In this document: in pieces, positions 40,776 through 48,918 of the stretch | Layout: each line of letters opens with the position of its first letter | Numbering within the stretch: the stretch's first letter is position 1 | Source of the DNA: Nocardia vinacea NBRC 16497 | GTDB lineage: Bacteria; Actinomycetota; Actinomycetes; Mycobacteriales; Mycobacteriaceae | Direction: 5' to 3' | Assembly: GCF_000308835.1 (NCBI RefSeq) | Contig: NZ_BAGN01000172.1 | Coordinates: forward strand, 1-64,000 | Length of the DNA stretch: 64,000 bases | Position numbers and translations under genes: made by a program | The notes under the pieces: generated by a model | What the model saw: only the letters and a program-made list of their open reading frames with translations | The model's database searches: none | What the model was told of the DNA's origin: nothing

Positions 40776-41969
40776 CTACGGGCGAGTAGCCGGCTCCGCT
40801 GATGCGGCGGTCAGTGAACTGCGCCGCAAACGAGAGTAGATGCGGTGCCGTCTGGTTCGCGGTTTGATGTTGACGAGGTTGATATCACCGCCGTAGTGGG
40901 CCAGGACACGACGGTCCATGACCGCGCGCCAGATCGGCGGGATGATCGCCAACAGGATCATGGTTGCGTAGCCAGCAGGTAGCTGCGGCGCCTGCTCCGA
41001 GCTGCGCAGGGTCTGGTAGCGGCGGCCCGGGTTCGCGTGGTGGTCGCTGTGGCGTTGTAGATGGAACAGGAATAGGTTCGTGACCAGATGGTCACTGTTC
41101 CAGCTATCACGCGGGGAGCAACGCACGTAGTTGCCATTGCGACCGCGCGCGCGAAGCAGTCCGTAGTGCTCGACATAGTTCACCGTCTCGAGCAGCCACG
41201 CGCCGATCAGCGCCTGCAATGCCAGAAATGGGATCACCACAGGCCCGAAGAGAAGGATCAGCGTGCCGAACAGCGCGGCACTCATCGACCATGCCTGCAG
41301 CAGATGATTGTCCCGGCTGAACCAGCGCTTGCCCTTGCGGGACAGGCGTTCACGCTCCAAAACGAGGGCCGAGCGGAAGCCGCCGAACATACTGCGCGGC
41401 AGGAACTCCCACAGTGATTCGCCGAAGCGGGCACTGGCCGGATCTTCCGGCGTCGCGACGCGCACGTGATGGCCGCGGTTGTGCTCGACGTAGAAATGCC
41501 CATATCCCGATTGCGCCAGTGCGATTTTCGCCAGCCAGCGCTCGAGATGCTCGACTCGATGGCCGAGTTCGTGGGCTGCGTTGATTCCGATGCCCGACGC
41601 GAACCCGAGCGTCACGGCCAAACCCAGTTTGTCGGAGATGCTCAGCGCGGATCTGGACCAGAGGTATCCCGCAATCAACAGGCCGATCAGCTGCAGCGGC
41701 AGGAAAAGGTAAGTGCACCACCGGTAGTAGCGATCGTTGGACAAGGCCTCGTAGTCCTCGTCGCGCGGATTGCTCCCGTCACTCCCTATCGCGCAGTCCA
41801 GCAGCGGGATCACCACGAGCACGATGATCGGACCGATCCACCAGAATATTTCCAGGCCCGTACGGGCCACCAGTTGTGAAGGAAATACCGCGCAAATCGG
41901 AGCGATCAACCCCAGTATCCACAGATACCGCTTGGGGTCACGTCTCTCCGTGTTCTCGAAGATCGACAT
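40776..41969 (-). CDS. alkB: Alkane 1-monooxygenase (AlkB family)
   Basis: A 397-residue integral membrane diiron hydroxylase that converts alkanes to 1-alkanols. The histidine boxes are HELGH (133-137), EHNRGHH (162-168), NYVEHYG (264-270) and LQRHSDHHA (304-312), all in the family spacing, with about six membrane helices. It needs rubredoxin and its reductase; no rubredoxin gene is visible beside it, so this copy must borrow one encoded elsewhere or act on other substrates. ATG 41969 is chosen; the ORF extends upstream without homology. Confidence 0.93.
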   Translation of the reverse strand: MSIFENTERRDPKRYLWILGLIAPICAVFPSQLVARTGLEIFWWIGPIIVLVVIPLLDCAIGSDGSNPRDEDYEALSNDRYYRWCTYLFLPLQLIGLLIAGYLWSRSALSISDKLGLAVTLGFASGIGINAAHELGHRVEHLERWLAKIALAQSGYGHFYVEHNRGHHVRVATPEDPASARFGESLWEFLPRSMFGGFRSALVLERERLSRKGKRWFSRDNHLLQAWSMSAALFGTLILLFGPVVIPFLALQALIGAWLLETVNYVEHYGLLRARGRNGNYVRCSPRDSWNSDHLVTNLFLFHLQRHSDHHANPGRRYQTLRSSEQAPQLPAGYATMILLAIIPPIWRAVMDRRVLAHYGGDINLVNIKPRTRRHRIYSRLRRSSLTAASAEPATRP

Positions 41970-42258
41970 ATGCGCCTCGGGCCTCCAACAGAACAACACC
42001 GATAGAGCGTGCGGTCGCCGAAATCCTTTGCGGTAGAACTGTCGCTCCAGAATAGCTGTGTCTGTGCCAACTGCTGGCGAACTGTCGAAATCGCTTTCTG
42101 ACCTGGCGGTTTCAGTCGGGGGTGCATCGTCGCCGTGCCCGTGCCCGTGCGTACTGCGGTCGGAGACCGAACACGGTAGGCCATAAGCATGCCCGGCGGC
42201 GGATTTCGGTCCGGGAACCGACCCGCCGCCGGGCATTTGTGTACCGAAAATCATAGTG

Positions 42259-43581
42259 CTACGGCAGCGCCGCGCAGTTGGATGGGGCAGGCATACCCGC
42301 AAGCCGATCGGTCAACCACTGCTGCGAGGCCACCAGTGACGGGAAGAAGGCAATCACGTGGGTGCCCACGAGTCCGGATGCGGGGGGAATTTCGGTATTC
42401 GCGTCCAACTGAACGGGCACTCCGTTACCGCACCAACCGGCGGCCACTTCGCGCACCGGCACAAATGGCGCTCCCTGGTCGTTCATGGCCGAGGCGGTAA
42501 ATACCGGAACGGCCGGGGCGCGGGTGCCGATACGCTGCTCGGCGAATGCCGATCGCAATGCCGGGGACCGATCGATTACGGCGGTGAGCGGTTCACCGCT
42601 GGTGGTCCACTCGGACGTGCGCCCATGCTCCTGGGCAAGTCCGGTGGGGACCGCGCATTTGCCCTGGGATTCGTTGAGGATCGCCTTGCCGATGTCGTTG
42701 AGTTCGGCATCGAGCACCGGGCGAGTTTCCGGGTAGTCGGCGGCAATGCCGTTGAGTATCCAGGCGATTGCCGGTGCGAAATCGGCGCGGCCGTCGTTGT
42801 ATCCGATGAAGTATTCGTCGTCCACCACCGGCCCACCGACGTAGGCGCCGCGTACATTCAGATCGGGGGCGTAGCTCGATTGCAGTTCGGCCGCACCGGC
42901 GGAGGCCATACCGCCCTGCGAATACCCGTAGAGGATGACCGGCGTGCCGGGGTTGAGACCGGAGCCGGGCAACTGCAGGGCGGCGCGCGCGGAGTCCAGT
43001 ACCGCGTAGGCTTGCGATTTCCGGTTGAGATAGTCGTGCACGTCGGGCGTGCCGAGGCCGTGGTAGTCGGTCACCATTACCGCCATACCGCGATTCAGCA
43101 GCGAACGGATTGCCACCAGGTCGTATTCGAAGATCATGTCCAACGGCGGCTGGAACTGGACGATCTGCGACATCAGCTTCGAGGGCGCGCATTGATCGCC
43201 CTGCCCCTTGGTACCACCCGCGTACGCGACCAGCGGCTGCTCACCGGGGCCGGTCCACGGCACGGTCGGCTGCAGATACGTGCCGACCACCGCCGTAGCC
43301 GCATCGTGGGTATCGCTGCTGACGTACATGAGGCGCGTCGCCACCGCGGGGACCATTCCCGGCTGCCCGGGCGCCGACATTGCCACCGCCGCCGGTTCCG
43401 CGCGAACAATAGTGCCCCGCCCGTCCGGTAACGATGGCGGTGGAAGGTAGAAATCAGCCTCCGCGACCGGTTGCTCCCCGGCCGGTTGCGTCCATGCGTG
43501 TGGAGCGGTGACGGTCCCGCCGCCGACAACGATGAGGGTTCCCGTCAAAGCTGCGGCCAATCCAAATATTCGGCTGCGCAC
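42259..43581 (-). CDS. Secreted LIP-family lipase
   Basis: A 440-residue extracellular esterase or lipase. A signal peptide at residues 1-30 (IFGLAAALTGTLIVVGGG) precedes a hydrolase with the nucleophile elbow GYSQGG and the LIP-family sequence LVAIRSLLNRGMAVMVTDYHG. It resembles the nocardial and Candida secretory lipases that release fatty acids from triglycerides. The start is GTG 43581, with AGGAAGGATCG just upstream. It ends 289 bases from alkB. Confidence 0.9.
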   Translation of the reverse strand: MRSRIFGLAAALTGTLIVVGGGTVTAPHAWTQPAGEQPVAEADFYLPPPSLPDGRGTIVRAEPAAVAMSAPGQPGMVPAVATRLMYVSSDTHDAATAVVGTYLQPTVPWTGPGEQPLVAYAGGTKGQGDQCAPSKLMSQIVQFQPPLDMIFEYDLVAIRSLLNRGMAVMVTDYHGLGTPDVHDYLNRKSQAYAVLDSARAALQLPGSGLNPGTPVILYGYSQGGMASAGAAELQSSYAPDLNVRGAYVGGPVVDDEYFIGYNDGRADFAPAIAWILNGIAADYPETRPVLDAELNDIGKAILNESQGKCAVPTGLAQEHGRTSEWTTSGEPLTAVIDRSPALRSAFAEQRIGTRAPAVPVFTASAMNDQGAPFVPVREVAAGWCGNGVPVQLDANTEIPPASGLVGTHVIAFFPSLVASQQWLTDRLAGMPAPSNCAALP

Positions 43582-43832
43582 GATTTCGATCCTTCCTGCG
43601 ATTTTGGGGGGTACCCATGGCATCTAGAATCGGATAGTGAGGGTATCGCCTGAAGTGGCGGTTTTCCGCATATCCCGACGAGAAACGCCGATCGGCGACG
43701 GCCTCGAATCCCGTAAACACCGAGGTCCATTTCGGCGTCGGTTCGAGACTTCCTCGATTGCGATCTCCGTTCGAGGCTGATCTCGCTCAGGTACGCGGCA
43801 GCGGCAAATGCGCGGCCGCCCCGCCGAAACAA

Positions 43833-43868
43833 CAGTGGCCCACCCCGACGAATCGGGATGGGCCACTG
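43833..43868 (-). terminator. Terminator of ilvC
   Basis: 16-base arms CAGTGGCCCACCCCGA / TCGGGATGGGCCACTG with 15 pairs and a 4-base loop, 16 bases after the ilvC stop. TTGTTT follows on the minus strand. Confidence 0.85.
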
Positions 43869-43884
43869 TGGGTATTCGCGCGTA

Positions 43885-44898
43885 TTACGCGGTTTCGGTG
43901 ATCGGCCGGTCGACCCAGCTCATCAGGCCGCGCAGCTTGGCGCCGGTGACCTCGATAGGGTGCTCGGCGTTGGCCTTGCGCAGCGACTCGAGCTCCTTGT
44001 TGCCGCCCTCGACGTTGGCGACGAGGCGCTTGACGAAGCTGCCGTCCTGGATGTCGCGCAGGATGTCCTGCATGCGCTTCTTGGTGTCGGCGTCGATGAC
44101 CCGCGGACCCGACAGGTAGCCACCGAATTCGGCGGTGTCGGAGACCGAGTAGTTCATGCGGGCGATGCCGCCCTCGTACATCAGGTCGACGATGAGCTTG
44201 AGCTCGTGCAGCACCTCGAAGTACGCCATCTCCGGCGCGTAGCCCGCCTCGACCATGACCTCGAAACCGGTCTTCACGAGCTCTTCGGTACCACCGCAGA
44301 GCACGGCCTGCTCACCGAACAGGTCGGTCTCGGTCTCTTCCTTGAAGGTGGTCTTGATGACGCCCGCGCGGGTGCCGCCGATGCCCTTGGCGTAGGACAG
44401 CGCCAGCGCCTGGCCCTCACCCTTCGGGTCCTGCTCGACCGCGATCAGGGCCGGAACGCCCTTGCCGTCGACGAACTGGCGACGCACCAGGTGGCCCGGG
44501 CCCTTCGGCGCGACCATGCCGATGGTCACGTTGGCCGGGGGCTTGATCAGGCCGAAGTGGATGTTGAGGCCGTGGCCGAAGAACAGCGCGTCGCCGTCCT
44601 TCAGGTTGGGCTCGATGTCGTTGGTGAAGATCGACGCCTGGGCGGTGTCGGGGGCCAGCACCATGATCACGTCGGCCCACGCGGAAACCTCCGCCGGGGT
44701 GCCGACGGTCAGGCCCGCCTCTTCGGCCTTCGGCCGCGACTTCGAACCCTCAGCGAGGCCGACGCGGACCTCGACGCCGGAGTCGCGCAGGCTCAGCGAG
44801 TGCGCGTGTCCCTGGCTGCCGTAGCCGATGACAGCGACCTTGCGGCCCTGGATGATCGACAGGTCGGCGTCGTCGTCGTAGAACATCTCGACTGCCAC
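43885..44898 (-). CDS. ilvC: Ketol-acid reductoisomerase
   Basis: A 337-residue NADPH-dependent enzyme of valine and isoleucine synthesis, converting acetohydroxy acids to dihydroxy acids. VAVIGYGSQGHAHSLSLRDS is the dinucleotide site; GFEVMVEAGYAPEMAYFEVL carries the metal ligands of the isomerase domain. It is the class I (short) form. GTG 44898 is the start, as MAVEMFYDDDADLSIIQG-like N-termini are typical and an A/G-rich site precedes it. Two hairpins and 192 bases separate it from ilvN, so it may also be transcribed alone. Confidence 0.97.
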   Translation of the reverse strand: MAVEMFYDDDADLSIIQGRKVAVIGYGSQGHAHSLSLRDSGVEVRVGLAEGSKSRPKAEEAGLTVGTPAEVSAWADVIMVLAPDTAQASIFTNDIEPNLKDGDALFFGHGLNIHFGLIKPPANVTIGMVAPKGPGHLVRRQFVDGKGVPALIAVEQDPKGEGQALALSYAKGIGGTRAGVIKTTFKEETETDLFGEQAVLCGGTEELVKTGFEVMVEAGYAPEMAYFEVLHELKLIVDLMYEGGIARMNYSVSDTAEFGGYLSGPRVIDADTKKRMQDILRDIQDGSFVKRLVANVEGGNKELESLRKANAEHPIEVTGAKLRGLMSWVDRPITETA

Positions 44899-44919
44899 TG
44901 TAGGTTCCCTTCGGATCAT

Positions 44920-44954
44920 CCCCGCCTTGGCGGGGCACACCTGTCAGACAGGTG
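44920..44954. promoter_or_regulatory. Two hairpins in the ilvN-ilvC spacer
   Basis: A 7-base-arm hairpin CCCCGCC-TT-GGCGGGG at 44920-44935 and an adjacent palindrome CACCTGTC-A-GACAGGTG at 44938-44954 lie 22-56 bases upstream of the ilvC start. They may set ilvC mRNA ends or bind a regulator. Confidence 0.5.
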
Positions 44955-45089
44955 ATGAGTTTGCAAATTTCGGATCAAATCGGATCCCCCACGTGCGCGG
45001 GGAGCGCGGCACGCCGACCGTCGATCGCAGCAAGACTAGCTCGTCACCACGATCGACGGATCAGGCACTCGCCGCCACGGCGGCGAGCG

Positions 45090-45593
45090 TCAGCGAGTCG
45101 CTGTGATGGATTTCGGCCCACGGCCCACGGCGACCACACCGGACTGCACGATCTCCCGGATGCCGTACGGCTCGAGCATCCGCAGCAGCGCGTCGAGCTT
45201 GGACCGGGTTCCGGTCGCCTCGACGGTGAGCGCGTCCGGCGAGACGTCGATCACCTTCGCCCGGAAGAGCGTAACCGCCTCGATGACCTGGGTCCGCACA
45301 CTGGCGTCCGCACGCACCTTCACCAGGATCAGTTCGCGGGCGACCGAGGTGTCGGCGTCCTGCTCCACGATCTTGATGACGTTGACCAGCTTGTTGAGCT
45401 GCTTGGTGACCTGCTCGAGCGGCAGATCCTCGACCGTGACGACGATGGTCATACGCGAGATCTCCGGGATCTCGGTGCCGCCGACCGCCAGCGATTCGAT
45501 ATTGAAGCCGCGGCGGGAGAACAGCGCCGCGACCCGTGCCAGCACGCCCGGCTTATCCTCCACCAGCACGCTGAGGGTGTGAGTCGTACTCAC
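45090..45593 (-). CDS. ilvN: Acetolactate synthase small (regulatory) subunit
   Basis: A 167-residue ACT-domain protein that gives feedback inhibition by valine to the catalytic subunit. LSVLVEDKPGVLARVAALFS at the start is the ACT signature. GTG 45593 overlaps the ilvB stop (GTGA), so both subunits are translated in a fixed ratio. The 167-residue length matches the mycobacterial protein. Confidence 0.96.
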   Translation of the reverse strand: MSTTHTLSVLVEDKPGVLARVAALFSRRGFNIESLAVGGTEIPEISRMTIVVTVEDLPLEQVTKQLNKLVNVIKIVEQDADTSVARELILVKVRADASVRTQVIEAVTLFRAKVIDVSPDALTVEATGTRSKLDALLRMLEPYGIREIVQSGVVAVGRGPKSITATR

Positions 45594-47518
45594 TGTTCGG
45601 TCCCCTTGCTCTTGTCGTGCAACATCGCCTCGTGGATGACGGCGGGCTCGGCGGCCTGCTCGTCCTCGTCGAAGAGTGGGCGGATGCCGCGCGCGGCCAT
45701 GATCTCGTCGTTGCTGGTGCCGGCGGCGACCATCGGCCACACCTGGGCGTCCTTGCCGACGATGAAGTCGATCACCACGGGACGGTCATTGATGGCCTGC
45801 GCCTCGCGGATCGCGGCCTCCACGTCTTCCTCACGCTCGACCCGGATGCCGTGGCAGCCCAGGGCTTCGGCGAGTTTGACGAAATCAGGGATGCGCAGGG
45901 TGTGCGTGCCCAGATCGGTGTTGGAGTAGCGCTCCTCGTAGAACAGGGTCTGCCACTGGCGGACCATGCCGAGATTGCCGTTGTTGATCAGCGCGACCTT
46001 GATCGGCACGCCCTCGACGGCGCAGGTGGCCAACTCCTGGTTGGTCATCTGGAAGCAGCCGTCACCGTCGACCGCCCACACCTCTTTGTCCGGTGCGCCC
46101 ATCTTGGCGCCCATGGCCGCCGGAACGGCGTAGCCCATGGTGCCGAGACCACCGGAATTCAGCCAGGTGCGCGGGTTTTCGTACTTGATGAACTGCGCGG
46201 CCCACATCTGGTGCTGACCGACGCCGGCACAGTAGATGGCGTCGGGTCCGGCCAGGCGGCCGAGCGCATCGATGACGAATTCCGGCGACAGCGAGCCGTC
46301 ACTCGGCGCCGTCCAGCCGAGCGGGTAGCTCTTGCGGATGCCGTCGAGGTACTGCCACCAGTCGGTGAGGTTCAGTTTCGGTGCGCCGGAGGGGTCGGCC
46401 TTCAGCGTTTCGATCAGTTCGACGATCACCTCGCGGCAGTCGCCGACGATCGGGACGTCGGCGTGCCGGTTCTTACCGATCTCGGCCGGGTCGATATCGG
46501 CGTGGATGACCTTCGCATCGGGCGCGAAGGAGTCCAGCTGACCGGTGACGCGGTCGTCGAAGCGCGCACCGAGGGTGATCAGCAGATCGGACTTCTGCAG
46601 GGCGGCGACGGCGCCGACGGTGCCGTGCATGCCCGGCATACCCATGTTGAGCTGGTGGCTGTCCGGGAAAGCACCGCGCGCCATCAGGGTGGTAACCACC
46701 GGGATGCCGGTCAGTTCGGCCAGTTCCAGCAGCTGGGGCGAGGCGTCGGCCTTGATCACACCGCCGCCGACGTAGAGCACCGGCTGCTTGGACTCCAGGA
46801 TCATCCGCGCGGCCTCGCGCACCTGCTTACCGTGCGGTTTGGTCACCGGACGGTAGCCGGGCAGCCGCATCTCCGGCGGCCAGCTGAAGGTGGTCTGCGC
46901 CTGCAGCACGTCCTTCGGGATATCGACGAGCACCGCGCCCGGACGACCGGACGAGGCCAGGTAGAACGCCTCCGCGATCATGCGCGGGATGTCGATGCCA
47001 TCGGTGATGAGGAAGTTGTGCTTGGTGATCGGCATGGTGATGCCGGAGATATCGGCTTCCTGAAATGCGTCGGTGCCGATCAGGCCGCGCCCGACCTGGC
47101 CGGTGATGGCGACGATCGGGACCGAGTCCATCTGCGCGTCGGCGATCGGGGTGACCAGGTTGGTCGCGCCCGGACCTGAGGTGGCCATGCAGACGCCGAC
47201 CTTGCCGGTGGCCTGCGCATAACCGGTGGCCGCGTGCCCCGCGCCCTGCTCGTGCCGGACGAGAACGTGACGGACCTTGGTGGAATCGAAGAGCGGGTCG
47301 TAGACCGGGAGAATCGCGCCGCCGGGAATGCCGAATACCGTGTCGACGCCGAGCTCCTCGAGGGAGCGGACGACGGACTGCGCGCCGGTGACCCGCTCGG
47401 GCGGGACCTGGCGGCGGTTCGCCGCGTTCGTCGGACCGCCAGCGGGCGCGGCCTGCTGATTCGCCGAGGGCGCCGGCCTGCGGGCCGAGGGCCCGGGCCG
47501 TGCGGTTGGTGCACTCAC
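45590..47518 (-). CDS. ilvB: Acetolactate synthase large (catalytic) subunit
   Basis: A 642-residue thiamine-diphosphate and FAD enzyme joining two pyruvates, or pyruvate and 2-oxobutyrate. FGIPGGAILPVYD and VRHEQGAGHAATGYA (ThDP-activating Glu) open the PYR domain; VDGDGCFQMTNQELATC is the PP-domain metal site. A low-complexity N-terminal tail of about 40 residues (Pro/Ala-rich) is usual in nocardiae. The start is GTG 47518. Upstream are a leader peptide and an attenuator. It is the first gene of ilvB-ilvN(-ilvC). Confidence 0.96.
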   Translation of the reverse strand: MSAPTARPGPSARRPAPSANQQAAPAGGPTNAANRRQVPPERVTGAQSVVRSLEELGVDTVFGIPGGAILPVYDPLFDSTKVRHVLVRHEQGAGHAATGYAQATGKVGVCMATSGPGATNLVTPIADAQMDSVPIVAITGQVGRGLIGTDAFQEADISGITMPITKHNFLITDGIDIPRMIAEAFYLASSGRPGAVLVDIPKDVLQAQTTFSWPPEMRLPGYRPVTKPHGKQVREAARMILESKQPVLYVGGGVIKADASPQLLELAELTGIPVVTTLMARGAFPDSHQLNMGMPGMHGTVGAVAALQKSDLLITLGARFDDRVTGQLDSFAPDAKVIHADIDPAEIGKNRHADVPIVGDCREVIVELIETLKADPSGAPKLNLTDWWQYLDGIRKSYPLGWTAPSDGSLSPEFVIDALGRLAGPDAIYCAGVGQHQMWAAQFIKYENPRTWLNSGGLGTMGYAVPAAMGAKMGAPDKEVWAVDGDGCFQMTNQELATCAVEGVPIKVALINNGNLGMVRQWQTLFYEERYSNTDLGTHTLRIPDFVKLAEALGCHGIRVEREEDVEAAIREAQAINDRPVVIDFIVGKDAQVWPMVAAGTSNDEIMAARGIRPLFDEDEQAAEPAVIHEAMLHDKSKGTEQ

Positions 47519-47616
47519 CGTCTTCGTTCCTAACTGTTCGTACTAGACCCCGGACAACTGTGCTTGCACGTGGTGCCTTGCGAAGCGGCCACATGCCAGG
47601 ACTTTGTCCCGAACAC

Positions 47617-47655
47617 AAAAAAGCCCCCGACAGCGCATGGCTGTTCGAGGGTGGC
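47617..47655 (-). promoter_or_regulatory. Attenuator terminator of the ilvB leader
   Basis: On the minus strand a strong hairpin, GCCACCCTCGAACAGC-CATGC-GCTGTCGGGGGC, is followed directly by a T run (CTTTTTTGTG). It lies between the leader peptide stop (47699) and the ilvB start (47518), the classic place for a ribosome-controlled attenuator. Confidence 0.8.
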
Positions 47656-47698
47656 GCGTCGCAACGCGAGCTGACGTATTCGACTCAGGTAGTCAGGC

Positions 47699-47752
47699 TC
47701 AACGCTGGACGCGCCGGCCGATTACGAGCAACTCGTTTCGATTCACGCGCAT
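47699..47752 (-). CDS. ilvB leader peptide (17 residues)
   Basis: A short frame MRVNRNELLVIGRRVQR, starting at ATG 47752, with a Leu-Leu-Val-Ile run at residues 8-11. Its stop is 44 bases upstream of the attenuator hairpin. Ribosome stalling at the branched-chain codons when Leu, Val or Ile tRNAs are uncharged would favour an anti-terminator structure and allow ilvB transcription. Leader peptides with the same logic are known for corynebacterial ilvB. Confidence 0.65.
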   Translation of the reverse strand: MRVNRNELLVIGRRVQR

Positions 47753-47786
47753 GACGGTATGTGTGCGCGAGTCGATCAGTCAAACA

Positions 47787-47805
47787 GGTCTCATTATGTG
47801 AGACC
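47787..47805. promoter_or_regulatory. Palindrome over the ilvB promoter
   Basis: Arms GGTCTCA / TGAGACC with a 5-base centre TTATG. On the minus strand CATAAT at its centre can be the ilvB -10 element. The site lies 35 bases upstream of the leader peptide start and could bind a leucine-responsive or LtbR-type repressor; that identity is a guess. Confidence 0.55.
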
Positions 47806-47849
47806 GAGCGGGTGCTCGAGTCCGTTCACCATGATGCGAGGATGGTGGT

Positions 47850-48590
47850 GTGTCATCACCGCATCAGTCCGTGCCACCGGCTAAATCGTCCCACACGCCC
47901 GCGGCGGGATCGGAGACGGGTAGTTCGCCGGAACCGACCGAGCCGAAGCAGACGGCGCAGGTCATCCGCATTACGCAGATGGCCTACCTCGGTGTGGTCG
48001 TACTGCTGTTCTGTGTCTTCTTCGCCTTCGTCGGCTGGCCGATCGGACTGTGGTGGCTGCTACTGCTCCCGGTCGCGGCGGCGGTGTGGATCGAACGCAC
48101 GCGCACCACGGTGTCCGAGGTCGGGCTGGATCTGCGCACGGTTTTCGGTTCACGGCACCTCGACTGGGCACAGGTCGCGGGGGTCGGCATTCCGAAGCGC
48201 GGGTTCGTGCGTGCCCATCTCACCGATGACACGGAGGTGAAGCTGCCCGCGGTGAGCTATGACCGGTTGCGTGATCTGATCCGTGCGTCGAACGGTCGGA
48301 TTCCGGATCTGTTCGCGGCGGAGGCGGCGGCACGGGAGGCGGAGTACGCGGCGCGCGAGGCCGAGGCCGAAGGGCGTGAGGCCGAAACCAAGACGGCCGA
48401 AACCAACGGGCGCTCAGACGCGACGCAGACCGACACCGAGGCACCTGCCGAGACCGAGGTGCGGACGGCCGACACCGAAGCGCGCGGGGCCGAGACGAAG
48501 CAGACCGGAACCAACGGTCGCGACTCCGAGACGAACACCGAGACCAAGCCATCTGCCGCCGAGACCGAGGCGCGCGACTCCGATTCGTAG
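47850..48590 (+). CDS. PH domain protein (Cfp6-like) with a repetitive acidic tail
   Basis: A 246-residue membrane protein. Residues 45-80 hold two helices (VVVLLFCVFFAFVGWPIGLWW). Then comes a bacterial PH domain (residues about 85-150, TVSEVGLDLRTVFGSRHLDW). The last 85 residues are Glu/Thr/Ala repeats, with ETKTAETNGR and ETKQTGTNGR as two copies of a 25-residue unit. It corresponds to Rv3004 (Cfp6), a low-molecular-weight antigen next to ilvB in M. tuberculosis. GTG 47850 starts it, divergent from ilvB. Confidence 0.75.
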   Translation: MSSPHQSVPPAKSSHTPAAGSETGSSPEPTEPKQTAQVIRITQMAYLGVVVLLFCVFFAFVGWPIGLWWLLLLPVAAAVWIERTRTTVSEVGLDLRTVFGSRHLDWAQVAGVGIPKRGFVRAHLTDDTEVKLPAVSYDRLRDLIRASNGRIPDLFAAEAAAREAEYAAREAEAEGREAETKTAETNGRSDATQTDTEAPAETEVRTADTEARGAETKQTGTNGRDSETNTETKPSAAETEARDSDS

Positions 48591-48918
48591 CGGTTTACCG
48601 GTGGCGGGGATATCGACCGACGCCGGTAAGCTCGCCGACGGATGCGCGATCTGGTGACCGCGCCGGTCGGACAATCCCCGCCCGCACTCACCAGACCTGT
48701 GAATACCGACGGTGCCGGAACCGACACGATGACACCGTTCGCGCCGACGACCACCCTCGCGGCGACATCATCCCGAACCACAGACCGGCGATCAGCGCCG
48801 TCGACCACCACGAAAGGCCCGCCCGCGCGCAGGAGTAACGTGGTCGGTCGCTGAATTTGCTCATTGAGCGAACTCCGCGCAGTCGCACATCAGCCCCCGC
48901 GACCTCCCGAGGATCTAC
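48591..48918. other. Intergenic region upstream of ilvD
   Basis: A 328-base gap between the PH-domain gene and ilvD. Small frames in it are poor and none is called; it presumably holds the ilvD promoter. I see no attenuator-like T run. Confidence 0.4.

Noticed and set aside
45617..47179. A 520-residue plus-strand frame
   Set aside because: Antisense to ilvB; the product resembles no protein.
47519..47698. T-box or riboswitch for ilvB
   Set aside because: No specifier loop or T-box sequence is seen; the leader peptide and terminator explain the region better.
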